DNA of 64,000 bases from Anseranas semipalmata (lineage: Eukaryota > Chordata > Aves > Anseriformes > Anseranatidae), in assembly GCA_013399115.1 (NCBI GenBank), contig VXAA01003146.1:62001-126000 (forward strand), read 5' to 3'. How positions within the stretch are numbered: position 1 is the first letter of the stretch; the number at the start of each line of letters is the position of its first letter. The notes under the pieces are model-generated. The model searched no databases. It was not told where the DNA came from and saw nothing but the letters and a program-made list of their open reading frames with translations. The position numbers and the translations under genes are program-made. Below are positions 23,004 to 34,870 of the stretch, piece after piece.

Positions 23004-26000
23004 CCCGATACTGCAAAAATATCTTAATTTGCAGTGTCGACAAACCGTAAGTCCTTAAAGGGACAAAAAATGAGATAAATTTTCACGAAGAACCATTTTA
23101 ATAACATGAAAGGTTACTTTTGTGTGTGTGTGTGTGGTTTTTTTTTTAATATGTTCCAGAATACTTCCAAATATTTTACAAAAAAAAACTCAAAGTGAAA
23201 AATTCTTGCTTTATGGAAAATATTTTCTCTGCCCCCCGCCCCCAGTTTTTTGTGCTTCATTCTTCCCATTGGAATTAAAAGCCCAGAGGAAATATTATTC
23301 ATATAACAAATCCGTGTAACAAATTAACAGATAGTGCTGTGTACAGATGTTCAGGGGATATTTCCAGCCTATGTGCAAGAAAATCTATTAGAAATCTTGC
23401 ATGAGGGATTAAACCCTTTGGTTTCTGCTCTCAACAGATTTGTGTGAGATTTGAGTAAACCTTAAAATGTTTCAATTTGTAAAGTTCTGGTGCAGCAAAC
23501 AATTTAATATTTTTTTCATCATCATTGATAGCCTGGATCAAATTCATGTAAGTCAAAAGAAAATCCACATTTGCATAAATCTCAGTTCTCAAGAAATGAT
23601 TGCTCATCAGTGGAGACAAGCTCTTATAGCACAATTCAGTATTTTGGCACACTCAGTATTGCCAGCCTTTTCTGCTGATCCTTTATAAATAATTCTCTGC
23701 TCCTTAAACATGAAAAAGCAAGTCACACTGAAAATTAGCATAATGTATTTTTGCTCTTTGCATGTCCTGTTCCTCAGCCCGTTTGGAAAATTAACTATAA
23801 ATAGGTTAATATTTTGAATGAATCATTGTTCATTAAAGAGTTTTAATGATTGAATGTGTTAATACAATTATGTCTTATGTATTAGGCATGAAATTTTTTC
23901 AAAAAGGACATACATGTTTTATAAGGTTCCCTAAGAGTGAAGTGTTATAGACTAATAATAGAGCAAAAATTAGATACAAAATTGAATTTAAAATCAAAAT
24001 GTTCCAACTGGGAATTTTATCGTCTTTAAAGACTTCAGTAAAATGTATTTATTAATTTCTTCACTCTCTTCTGACTTATTTCATTTACAATTATCAGGAA
24101 GCTTTACTTTTTCTGACATTTTATATGTTTTTATGGCTTTTGTGCTTTAGTTACTTCATTATTTACAATTGAGAATGCACACAGAAAGCCTATAAAATTG
24201 TCCAATAATTTCCGTTGTAGCATTTTAGTTTTCATTTACTCATAAGGTTGCCGAACTTTAACTGTTTAAGCTGAAGTGTTTCCTCCTGTGTAATTTCAGT
24301 GGTGAGGGAAGGGGGAAGAAGTTACAACCAGATGCAATTTGTCTTTTTTTTTTTTTTTTTTTTTTGAAGACGGGAAAACTGCACTTAATTGCCAATGTTA
24401 AAACTGTTTGTAAGTATTGAAGCATTGGCTGAGTTATCTTATATTCTAACAGCAAATACGGTGAGGTCATTCTAGTGTCAGAAATGCTCTTGTCATATCC
24501 GTGATTATTTGGCCAAATTTTGAGCCTTCTTAAATCTGAGTCTCATTACAGCCACATTCACAATAGAGATTATTGATATACAGAAACTATCTGAAGATTT
24601 CATTTGAACTGGGCATGCTTAAATCCAAGGCTGGAAGGTTTGAGCAGAATTTTCCTTAGAGTTGCTGCTCTCAGCTACTAGGGACTATTGTCATATTAGG
24701 TACTGAAAAAGGGACATGAACTTGCTTCCTGTATTTGCTTGCCTCCCTTCCTAGGAAGGGAGGATGCTCCAATGTCTAGAATGAACTGTGGTCAAGAGTT
24801 AAAGGAGGGCTAGAAAGAACAAGGAGATTAGGGTGAAGAATTAGGTGATGGCTAGATGAAGATAAATGTTTTGCTCAGGAATGACTTGGACTCTAACAAT
24901 AACATCTCTGTGCTTCTCGGTTCTCCTGTCCCTGAGACATGGAAGTAATAATACCAGTAAATCTCACACAGATGCTGTCAAGAGTTTTTTGTGATTGTCT
25001 CCAGTATATGCAGTTATTATACTGATAGCAGCACAAAGAAGATCATGAGCAAACAGACAATGATGTATTTCGAGGTGAATGATATACAGTAAATGCAGGG
25101 CTCAATACTAAGTGATGGAAACCACAAAGTATCAACTATAATATTCAAAGTATCTTTCCACCTAAAATACTACATAAGCATATAATAATACGTAAGCAGG
25201 TGTGCTAGGAAAAATAGTTGTGTACGCGGTATATATCTATAAGAAATATATCCTTAGAAATAGTCAGATACTTTGAAGCACTGATTCTTAAGCCACCTGC
25301 AAATGTCAACAGAAAGGTGAAATGAGCATTCGCAAAGTAGTAAGATAAGAATATGTTTTGAGGGTTCCATTTAACACCTCTAAATGCCTCTGTAGCTTAG
25401 CTTTCACATACTGGCTTGAGCATGAGCAGGCAAAGAAAAGATTTTCTTTGGTTTCTAGAAGAAATTCAGTGCATGTGTTACAATGCTGCATGCCATTGTA
25501 TGAGGTTTTACAACCCTTCTTTATCTGAAGAAAGGCACTTTTTTTTTTTTTTTTAAGAGTACTCCTTAATCCACATATGTATTTAGATCACAGTACAATA
25601 TATGGAGTGCTTTTCCAGTTAAAAGGTGCCTTATCATGTCAGTATGTATATTAGGAATGTGTACTGTTTTAATTGCAACAGTGTATATGGACAACAAAAG
25701 AAAGAGAACCTAATGTATTTTATATGTCCTCTGTTGAGTGATTTTCTTTTAATTTGTAGCACATTTTATTTACTCTAGTTTGTATGCTTAGATGTGTCCT
25801 CATTTGACTTTTGGCTCAAGCAAATAACTCCAGAAATGAAGGATATGCTTACTGAGATCACTTCCTGCTGAAGTCTGGTTTCTTGGCTGGGAAACTGGCC
25901 TCTCTTGTTCCTGCTGGAAAGTATTTACAATGGGGATGTTGTAGTATAGTAGCAAAGTTATTCCAGGACATGTGCACAAGTATAAATAGACATATGAATA

Positions 26001-26830
26001 AATTTATGCTAAAGAATCAGAGAAGGCAATGAAACCAAAACCTACTCATAATAATTTTCAATATAGGTTTTGAATCACCTTGTGATTCCTACAAGGTAAC
26101 TCATCACTAAAGAATGCTGATATTCCAGCCAGGGATTGCCCATCATCTATTTCTGTCCATGAAGCATTTTTTATGAATATCCAATCATGGAAATGCCTTG
26201 AAAAATTATAATGATATTCCAAATCTGAGAGAGCAGGAAAGAGAGCTGCACTACAGTATTCTTTTGAAAGCTAACATTTATGTCAAAACTCCTTTGAGTG
26301 CTCTTAACATGTATGGTGTCACTGTGTCAGGTGTTTACTCTTGTGCTGCTGGCCACAGTACTTGTGCTGAGTGCAATAGTGCTAAACCCAAACTCAGGAA
26401 AAGTGGTGTCTGTGAGGTGTGTGTGTCCTGTGAGGCAGGGCCCAGGGGTGAGGGCACAGAGCTGAGAGGGCTGGGAAGAGCACTGGTGTTTGCTTGCATA
26501 GTTGGTCTTTTTATTCCTTACCTCAGCGATAAGGCCAACCTTTCTACACCACCTTTCCTAAAGTTTGTAGAAGATGCACAAAATGGAGGCAGAAAAAAAA
26601 AAATGTATCAATGTATCAATTAATTCAAAGTTGAAAGAAGTAATTTATTGGTACAAGAAGACAACATGCCACGGAGGTCTAGGGTTGCTGGCGTTGTAGT
26701 GGGGGGAAACAAAGAATGAAAAAGAAACTCTGAGAATTAGGAAATTCATCTCCATAATAGTCAAAGAGACTGAGAAAAAAAGAGAAAACAAGGAAAAACA
26801 TTAAACTAAACTCAAGCATCTAAGCAACCA
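23004..26830. other. AT-rich non-coding DNA with small simple repeats
   Basis: A GT run lies at 23119-23137, a 22-nt T run at 24344-24365 and a T run near 25539-25554. A GC-richer pocket at 26310-26500 underlies a 141-residue frame (26198-26623, +). Its cysteine-rich middle has no spacing pattern I recognise. No repeat family was assigned. Confidence 0.5.
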
Positions 26831-27253
26831 TCACAAAATCAGAAAATCACTGAGGTTGGCAGGGTCTCTAATTCAACTGCCCTCCTCAGGCAGGGTCACT
26901 TACAGCAGGTTGCCAAAGGCTTGTCTGGTCGAGTTGTGAATATCTCCACAGATGGAGACTCCATAAATAGAGACTTTATAACCTCTCTGGTCAAGCTGGT
27001 CCAGTGTTTGACATCCTGTCAGTAAAAAGCTTTTTTTTTTTTTTTTTTAATGTTCAGACAATTTCCTTTGTTTTAGCTCATGCCCATTGCATCTTGTCCC
27101 GTCACTAGACACAACTGAAAAGAGTCCAGCTCTGTCTTCTTTTCACCCTCCCATCAGGAGTTTAACCACATGGATAAGATCCCCTTGGTCTTTCTGATGT
27201 CAGCTCTGAACAGTCTCACCTCTCTCAGCCTTTCCTTGTGTGAAAGATGCTCC

Positions 27254-27622
27254 AGTCCCATAATCATCTCTGAGGCCCTTCACTGGACTCTCTCCAGTAT
27301 GTCTGTGTCTCTCTCCCTTGTACTGGGAAGTGCAGAACTGGACATTGGACTGCAGGTGTGGTCTCACCAGTGCTGAGTAGAAGGGATGGATCACCTCCCT
27401 TGACCTGCTGGAGACTATTCCTAATGCAGTCCTTACTGTTGGCTTTCTTTGCTGCAAGGGCTCCATCTCTCTCCCAGGGCTGACCTTGGCTTTTCTTCTT
27501 GTCTTCCTTGAACGTAGAAGTGACATTTCCAGTCCTAAGGAAGCTACCCCAGTCACCATGACTGAAATTTCAAAGACAATCAGGAGTGGCCTTGCAATGA
27601 GATTGACCAGCCTCCACAGCAC
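27254..27622 (-). pseudogene. CR1 ORF2 remnant with deleted RT core
   Basis: The frame starts with a block like LVNLIARPLLIVFE (residues 5-18), which is the early reverse transcriptase segment of CR1 ('LADVIARPLSIIFE' type). It continues with VTGVASLGLEM at about 23-33. From about residue 74 it reads [17 protein letters not shown], which belongs near the C terminus of ORF2. In a full CR1 these blocks are separated by most of the polymerase domain. After about residue 102 the frame shifts, while the nucleotide homology goes on. The deletion could have occurred in the progenitor or after insertion. The copy cannot encode an enzyme. Confidence 0.88.
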
Positions 27623-27687
27623 TCATGGGTACATACTGTCTGTCTGTGCCCATGGACTTATGTCTGTTCAGTTTGTTTAAATACTTC

Positions 27688-27939
27688 CTAATCAGATCCT
27701 CCGCTATTGGAGGAATTTTTCTTGTTCCAGACTTTCCCATTAGTCTCAGAAGCCTGGGAATCCTGAAAGCCAGTCTTACCAGTAAAAACTGAGCTGAGGA
27801 AGGCCTTGAGTACCTTTTCTGTGTCCTTTGTCACAAGCTCCCCTGCACCAAAGAGCAGCAGGCCCTCATTTTCCCTATTCTTCATTTTACTAATGATGTA
27901 TGTGTAGAAGCCCTTCTTGTGGCCCATCATGTCCCTCAC
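27688..27939 (-). pseudogene. CR1 ORF2 endonuclease-RT linker remnant
   Basis: The translated frame shows HKKGFYTYI at residues 7-15, then a short REN block, GELVTKDTEKV at about 33-43 and SSVFTGKTGFQDSQA at about 49-63. This is the well-conserved linker of CR1 ORF2 that precedes the reverse transcriptase ('NKKGFYKYI ... GDLVTKDTEKAEVLNAFFASVFT'). Two residues of that last block appear lost, so it is already damaged. It joins the downstream remnant in the same element after a frame change. Confidence 0.9.
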
Positions 27940-28090
27940 TAGATGGGCCTCAGCTCCAGGTGGGCATTAGCTTTTCCAGCCCCATCCCTGCATGCTTAAC
28001 CGGTGTCTCTGTGTTCCTCCTGGGCCACCTGGCCCCGCTTCTACCTCTTGCTCACTTCCTTGTGTTCCTTGTCACAAGGACACCTGTGTC

Positions 28091-29384
28091 ACAAAAATGA
28101 GATATCAGTTCAGAGATACAAGTAAAACAGGAAAAGAATAGCAAGGTGAAAAAGGTAGAAACTGTGTCTTCAGACAAATAATAGCTGTTGCTTTACTTCA
28201 AGGTGTCTGAGCTGTGTACTGTATAAATTCTTAAGAAACTGAAGATGAGAAAGGACATGAAATTAGAAGGGAAATGAATACCGTGTTTAGGTTAGTATAG
28301 TACATATATATAAGCTGTTATAGTGCTTCATGCAGAACACTGTTATTCTGTTTATTAACACTTTATTCTACACCTTTCCTCTGAAAGTTTGTGAATATGG
28401 CATAATACCCTTTTGGTGTTATTCTTGCAAACGTTTGGTATTAAGCTCACATAGTAAAGTAGTATTTTTAATATGTCTGAAGCCAATCCCCTGTCCAACA
28501 GCCATGATACTTGAGAATCCATATGATTACATTTGTAAATAATCGAATATGAATATTATTTTCTATGTAATTCATTATCCCTTGCTTTCACTGTTATGTA
28601 ATTTTAATAAGACATGTGTTGTTATTTCTAAAAGGTTCACTTCAAAAATAGAATCTTATGCGATATAGCCAATTTTAGCCTTTGATATGAAGAACTGTGT
28701 ATTTAAATCTAATGGCACCTGTTTTCTGTAGTTGACATTGTGTTGGCATATTTACTTACTACCCATTGGAAAAATGACAGTTATTCAGTATGAACTTTTC
28801 TTCTTAACTCTTTCATACATAATTGTTACAGTTAGAAGTATTCTTATTCCCGTAGTTATTTTATATGTTATGCTGCTTGCCCTGACATCTTTTATACATA
28901 TCTGCTTCTTAGAAAGATCTGGTAATTGCCAAAAAAATTTAACAACCTAATGAAAACAAAGAATAGCGATTTTTGATTGAAGCCATATATATATTTATTT
29001 GAATGTTCCACCTTTTTGAAAAAAAGCTCTATAGCAAAATAAGGGGGGGGGGAAATGTTGATTCTTCAAAAATACTCTATTAAATGTATTCATAAAAATT
29101 AATAAAATCCTTTGTCTTTATGAATTAATGTTTATAATGCACTGATATGCAGTGTATACAAGAATGTACAATAAATATGTAGTTCCTGTCCGTATTAGTG
29201 TCGATATCACCACTGTCATCTTTTGCCCACGAAGAGACTCAAAGTCATTTCTAGCTTCTTCCTCTCTCTGAGTTGACCAGAGTCTTGGTATGCAGCTCGA
29301 CCATTTCTCATACATACCAAGCAGATGACATTACCAACTTCCATATTTATGCTGCTGATATTTTGCGCTCATTGCTGCATTAAA
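28091..29384. other. AT-rich non-coding DNA between two CR1 copies
   Basis: A run of ten G at 29043-29052 stands out in an AT-rich setting. No other feature was recognised. The two CR1 copies on either side differ in strand and age, so they are independent insertions. Confidence 0.55.
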
Positions 29385-29882
29385 AGAGGGGTGGCCAGCA
29401 GGGAGAGGGAGGTGATTGTCCCCCTCTACTCTGCTCTGGTGAGACCCCACCTGGAATACTGCGTGCAGGCCTGGGGCCCCCAGCACAAGAAGGATGTGGG
29501 GCTCTTGGAACGGGTCCAGAGGAGGGCCACTAAGATGATCAGAGGGCTGGAGCACCTCTCCTATGAAGAAAGGTTGAGGGAACTGGGCTTGTTTAGCTTG
29601 GAGAAGAGAAGGCTCCGGGGAGACCTCATTGCGGCCTTCCAGTACCTGAAGGGAGCGTATAAACAGGAGGGGGAACGCGTGTTCACACACGTTGATAGTG
29701 ATAGGACAAGGGGAAATGGTTACAAACTAAGACAGGGGAGATTTAGGTTGGATATTAGGAGGAAGTTTTTCACTCAGAGGGTGGTGAGGCACTGGAACAG
29801 GTTGCCCAGAGAGGTTGTGGATGCCCCATCCCTGGAGGCATTCAAGGCCAGGCTGGATGTGGCGCTGGGCAGCCTGCTCTAG
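29385..29882 (+). pseudogene. CR1 ORF2 C-terminal region, open but truncated
   Basis: About 165 residues of CR1 ORF2 remain open: [20 protein letters not shown] at the start, then a [24 protein letters not shown] block, [14 protein letters not shown], and near the end [14 protein letters not shown] and LEAFKARLD before the stop TAG at 29881. This region lies downstream of the polymerase core. No endonuclease or catalytic residues are present, so no enzyme can be made. The open frame extends 5' to 29325 through unrelated host DNA, which adds about 21 residues that are not CR1. Retention of the frame reflects youth, not selection. Confidence 0.93.
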
Positions 29883-29980
29883 TAGTTGGCAACCCTGCCC
29901 AGAGCAGGGGGGGTTGAAACTAGATGATCTTTAAGATCCTTTTCAACCTATGCCGTTCTATGATTCTATGATTCTATGAT
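29385..29980 (+). mobile_element. CR1 LINE, young 5'-truncated copy
   Basis: A severely 5'-truncated CR1 that keeps the C-terminal part of ORF2 and the full 3' UTR. The UTR contains the GGGGGGGTTGAAACTAGATG segment (29908-29927). The 3' end carries a run of the octamer ATTCTATG, ending at about 29980. This octamer tail is the avian CR1 hallmark and, with the LTR, the best evidence that the host is a bird. The coding part is open without stops, and the sequence is close to the family consensus as I recall it, so this is the youngest of the three CR1 copies. It is GC-richer than its surroundings. Confidence 0.97.
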
Positions 29981-31019
29981 TGTCTCCCATGCTCTTGGTG
30001 AATTACCTTCCTCTCTCACACAGTTTTATGTGTGTGCATCAATGTGAAGCTCAAGTCAAAACCAGGTGCTCCAGTCTGTGTCCCCCTTTACATAACATCT
30101 CAATAGACAGTGAGGTGTTCTTGGGGCTCTGTTTCTCCAAATCCTCTTTGCACCTCTATAACATGTACATACTTGACAACATGACAGACTGCTGATGCTA
30201 CAGATGTTGCTAAAATGCAACATTCAATAGTGATAATGGAGATAACACCACCATTTACTTCCATATTTATATTGACGTATAGCCCCAGTCCCTCATGAAG
30301 TGTATAGAGTATGATACTTTAACTTTCATTTTTGTGCAATGGAGAAATCTATATATGGAGCGAAAGCCCAGTATCAGTAATAAAGGCACAGTTCTGCAGG
30401 GAGAACTTGCCCTTTATGAAGGTATTCAACATTAAGAAACGTTTGTTCACAAGAGCAAAAAGACCCAGTGGAAAGGCATCTTTTCAACTGGCATATTTTC
30501 AACTACTTCTGATGAATTAAACTGACCTTTAGAAATACACGTCTGGGCTGGCATGAAAGCTAGTGTTCCTATTTTTTTTAGGGTGTGTGTATATATGAAG
30601 AAAGCAGTAAGCAGGGTTTGTGGTGCTACTGAGCTATTGTTTGTGTCCAAACAGGTGCTTGTAGCAGGTACACTCTGCATGCACACCAGTGAATGATGGC
30701 AGCTTCTCTGTTACGTTCTCTTCCCGGATCCAGAACAGATTGTAGAGCTGTGCAATCAAAGCAGCCAAGGTGTTTGAGACATAGAACACTGTGATCTTTC
30801 TTAAGGCAACTTAACCATTTTAATGATCTAAAAGGTTATGTTGAAGTATAACAGTATACGTAGACAGACCACAAAGTGGGAGAGAAAATCACTTTTTTTT
30901 TTTTCCAAGATAAACATTCCATATTATTTTTATTTTAGTGCAGATAGGAAAATTCTAATAAGAATGCAGAGCTTTGTTAACTATAAGTAAATTTTATATG
31001 CCTATATGGACTTCTGTCT
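29981..31019. other. Non-coding DNA, no feature recognised
   Basis: Only chance frames and short runs (for example T at 30893-30904). Confidence 0.55.
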
Positions 31020-31125
31020 CATAGCAAAGTGCCTTATAATCATTTAAGTTTCATAACGCTGATGTGAGGCATCATTCTAGCTTAATTACAAACAAATCAA
31101 CTGATGGACATAGATATTAAGGGTC
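31020..31125 (+). repeat. Possible MIR-like remnant
   Basis: A 'gtgccttataatcatttaag ... cataacgctgatgtgaggca' pattern is followed by an 'aaatcaactgatggacatagatattaag' echo of the MIR 'gaaactgaggcacagagaggttaag' block. The match is weak and from memory. Confidence 0.35.
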
Positions 31126-31195
31126 ATACTTTTAGCACTCAAAATCGGGATCATCTTTCCAAAGGAACTTCATTCATATTCTTACACTAGAGTAA

Positions 31196-31330
<135 letters not shown>

Positions 31331-32286
31331 AGGAAAGTTTAGCATGAGAACTGGTTGATGTGATGAAAATCATCACCTGGAAAATCTTTGGAAAGCTTGA
31401 AAAATACTGTTTTGCAGCAGTTAGAAGTCAGAACAAAAGCTCTTTTGAGGATCTGATTCCATGTAGCTTGTCAAAGGAGAGAAATTCAATTGTGTTTCCA
31501 AAACTTGCTTTGTAACATGAGCAATAGAAAATTGTCATTTCCAAAGCCCTGGTTCCTCTTACTTGATTTTAGCCACCTGGATGAGATTACAATATTGTCG
31601 TCTACTCTCTGTAGTCAGTACTGAGAGAGAGAAGCCCTTCAGAGAGTTATTAGCTTCACGCAGGGAAAACTTACTGTCCATAGGTACTTCCTTATCTGAA
31701 TTTCAGTCTGCCAAATCCGGGTAGAAGCTGTCTTCCTCCTCTCTACCTTCTTCTTTACTGGATAAGCTCTTACTACAGTGTTGCTTTTTATCTTACAGAT
31801 GGATCTCTGACGTTTTGTACCATTGAATATGTGATACAAAAGAAATGATCCTGTGTCTGAAGATTTATTGATAAGAGGATCAGGAGTAGTATCTTGCCGC
31901 AGGAATAGGACTATTGCAAAAAATGCTTATTTGCTCGGTATGTCCTAAATATATATATGTATGACGAATACTCAAGATTAGAATAAATATTCAGGCAAGA
32001 CCACCAAGTTATCAGCCAAACTAAAACTAAATGTTCAGCCATAAAACTTTAAAAATTCATTTGGTCTTTTGAACTGCAAAGTGTTCTTTATAAATTTATT
32101 ATCTGCAGTATAGCTAAGATTTGTACATTATTTTTTTCTGTGCCATAAAAGAATAATTGACTTTGTTGAAACTAACAGTAGCTGGCAGGTATACAAATAT
32201 TTTGTTAAGAGATGTTTGAAGGTTGCTTATGGTTACCTGTTGTCTCAGTTATGTGAAAGAGTGGGGATAAAGAAACTCAAGTGATG
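31331..32286. other. AT-rich non-coding DNA, no feature recognised
   Basis: Nothing beyond chance frames was seen. Confidence 0.55.
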
Positions 32287-32316
32287 TAAAACAAACAAAC
32301 AAACAAACAAACAAAA
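32287..32316. repeat. (AAAC)n microsatellite
   Basis: About seven tetranucleotide units. Confidence 0.95.
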
Positions 32317-32645
32317 CTTCAATCTGTTTGGCTGTTTGGTTAGTTTGAACTTTTAACAGGGAGGGATGAAAAGAGATTAATAAAAGAAACAATGTAGTGT
32401 TGCACGTTTGGAATGGAGCAACAGATGCTTTAGGGATAAGTATAGGTATAAATCTTTTGCAATGGTTAGTAAGCCATAGAACAACCACAAAGCAAAAGAA
32501 TCTCCGTGCACTAGTTTGGCAACCAAAAGCATTGTGAAATTTCCAGCTAATTCATTAGAAAAGGCAGGAAGAGTGCCACTTTAATGACTGTCTGTCCCTT
32601 GTTTGATGTTCAGTAGTGGTTAAAAGATTTCAAAAAAAGACTATA

Positions 32646-32750
32646 CTTTCTTTTTCTTTTTCTTTTTCTTTTTCTTTTTCTTTTTCTTTTTCTTTCTTTC
32701 CCTTTTCCTTTTCCTTTTCTTTTTCCTTTTCTTTTTCCTTTTCTTTTTTT
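32646..32750. repeat. (TTTTTC)n/(TTTTCC)n polypyrimidine tract
   Basis: Hexamer units TTTTTC give way to TTTTCC-type units. The tract is all pyrimidine on the plus strand and abuts an A run at 32751-32758. The lysine/glutamate and phenylalanine/serine frames here are translations of the repeat. Confidence 0.97.
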
Positions 32751-32758
32751 AAAAAAAA

Positions 32759-34794
32759 CTTGCTGAAGGAGACCCCCTCTGGGTTTTGTGATCTGAGAAC
32801 AGCAGCTGGAAAAAAAAAAAAAAAACCACAAAAAAACAAGGTATACCAGTTTCTACACAACCAGGCATCTGAATTAATAAGATACTGAAACAGTGTATTT
32901 CCTTACAAATTGCCTATTTTATATACTGTTTATTAAACAGGGACTTTCAAAATATAGAGAGGAAAATTGTTTAAGATAGTTTGAAAATGTAGAGCAATAC
33001 TCATGAAATCTTTATTTTTATTGTTTTGTTGCTTCTATACTGTTGAATTAATATCAGTTTTTGAACAAACCTACAGTAATGAGAATCCTGGAATGGTTAG
33101 GCAGAAACTAGATGGAGCATACATTTCTCTGTATCATTATGCATGCTCATAAGGATACAATCTATGACAAATGGGAATGCCAAAGAAAAGAGATCTGTCT
33201 TATTTCCCAAGGAAACCTGATTTCTTTGTATATGTCCATGAAGCTGCTAATATGTCCCACCTGATTAAGATATAAGCTATCTTGTTTTTGAACTCTGTCC
33301 TTTCAATTGCCAGTTGACTGTTTTCATCACTGAGAAAAGCAAAAATGTTTTAAATGATGTAATGCAATGCCAAACCACCTTATAGAAAGTCAGAGGTATA
33401 CCGTTAGTGAAAATTCTGGATTTTGTCAGAATGACTAAGCCAGGAAAACACAATTTATGCTTAAAAGGATCATATATTCTGTATTCCGCAAATCACTACA
33501 AAACATTTGAGATGCAGCGCCACTGTACTAAGAGAAAAAAAAAAAACAAAACAAAACATCTTTCTCAGGTCATTAATGGTAGTTATTTTGAAGTTATGAA
33601 TCATCTGAGTTCATATGGTCTCTAAAATAATCACTGGGGTCATAAAATAGAAAAAAAGAATGCAGATAAAGGCTCCATATACATGCACAAAGCAAAGAGG
33701 TAGAAATGTACATTGGCTATCTTGGTGCAAGTAGGTGGAGATGACAGTGAACAGATGCTTCTCCAGATCACTGTCTACCATTAAAGGATACATTCAGTGA
33801 CAGAAAGGAATGCCAAAGAAAATAGGATATGTGAGCGGGCAGAGAATACATCAAAGCACTTGCTCATCTAGTCAATCTGTCTTCACAAAATCTAATATAA
33901 GAAAGGAAGTTTAAGTCAGACCTAGGAGTATTCAGCCTGCCTCAGAGTGGGAGCTTTTGACATTTGCTTTTGGTCAGGATGTATAAAGATCAGACACAGG
34001 AAAAAGAAAAAAAAAATAAAAGGAAAGAAAGAAAACTAACACTTGGCCTACTTGGTTTATGTTCCTGGGAACTCCTGGGAGCTGCTGAAGGAACAGCCCG
34101 CTTGACTGTTGTCCACACCAGAGAGTTTACTCTAGGAGCCCTTTACAGAAACTCTCTGTCTCAAGAATACCACAAAATGGCTACAACGTATGATAAAATC
34201 TTTCCTGTAATCTTCTTCCTAATTGTGTTTCCAGCTGATCATCAGGGACCACAGCCCATTCTATGACTCTGTAATTTTCCTGGTTCTTCTGAAATATCAG
34301 CAACCTAGAAATTGTTGTCATTGTGAACTATTTGCACACATGCTTCTTCCCATCTGCCCTAACTGATAACCAAGTCCATAGTTTACAATTGTTGTGGCCT
34401 CTTCAGAGCTGCATAGGGAACAGTACCATCTCTATTAGTGTTACTGATCACCTCTATGAAGGATAATTTTGAAATGGCCCAAGATGCATTTGACTATTGT
34501 CAGTTGTCTCTCCAAAATCTGCAAAGCACTGTATTCAAGAGATAAAGATGTGTAATATAGAAAACACTGCAGAAAAAGTGATGTTATTCCCGAAATGAAT
34601 GTTTCAGATTTGTACTAATACTTCCCCAAAAGGCGAGGAAATAAAGTGGGCCCAAATCATTCCAGGGTAATTCCAAGTAAATCCATAGAATTCTGCCAGG
34701 GATTAAACTGACACTGTAAGTATTAATTTATCAAAGGATTATACATTAAAATATTAAATCCAGAATTTTCTTATTCTTAAGCTGGTCACTGATT
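32759..34794. other. AT-rich non-coding DNA, no feature recognised
   Basis: An A run lies at 32810-32825 and short A runs near 33534-33546 and 34008-34015. No gene or repeat family was recognised. Confidence 0.55.
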
Positions 34795-34870
34795 AATATT
34801 TGTGAAATGCTTTGAAAAGGACAAGCACAGTATAAATACCACACATTAGTCATTGTTATTATTATGGATA
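34795..34870 (+). repeat. Possible ancient SINE 3' end
   Basis: A 'tgaaatgctttgaaaagga ... agcacagtataaata ... attgttattattat' pattern resembles a common amniote repeat end ('gtaaagtgctttgagat ... gctatataa ... attattattat'). Weak, from memory. Confidence 0.3.

Larger units (their letters stand above)
26831..28090 (-). mobile_element. CR1 LINE, internally deleted copy
   Basis: Read on the minus strand, this element begins in the linker between the endonuclease and reverse transcriptase of ORF2. It then carries the start of the reverse transcriptase domain, jumps to the C-terminal region, and ends in a CR1 3' UTR. The terminal GTGATTTTCTGATTTTGTGA is the reverse complement of 26831-26850. The catalytic core of the reverse transcriptase is absent: the jump lies at about 27460-27500. 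The 3' part also holds an expanded homopolymer (T on the plus strand, 27031-27048). The left and right flanks show no clear target duplication, as is usual for CR1. Frameshifts and stops mark it as old. Confidence 0.92.

Noticed and set aside
26198..26623. 141-residue frame with a cysteine-rich middle as a possible secreted protein
   Set aside because: No signal peptide, no known cysteine spacing, and its start lies in ordinary AT-rich DNA. It is probably chance in a GC-richer pocket.
29331..29690. 119-residue minus-strand frame
   Set aside because: Antisense shadow of the young CR1.
32610..32888. Lysine/glutamate-rich frame on the minus strand and serine/phenylalanine-rich frames on the plus strand
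   Set aside because: Direct translations of the TTTTTC/TTTTCC tract.
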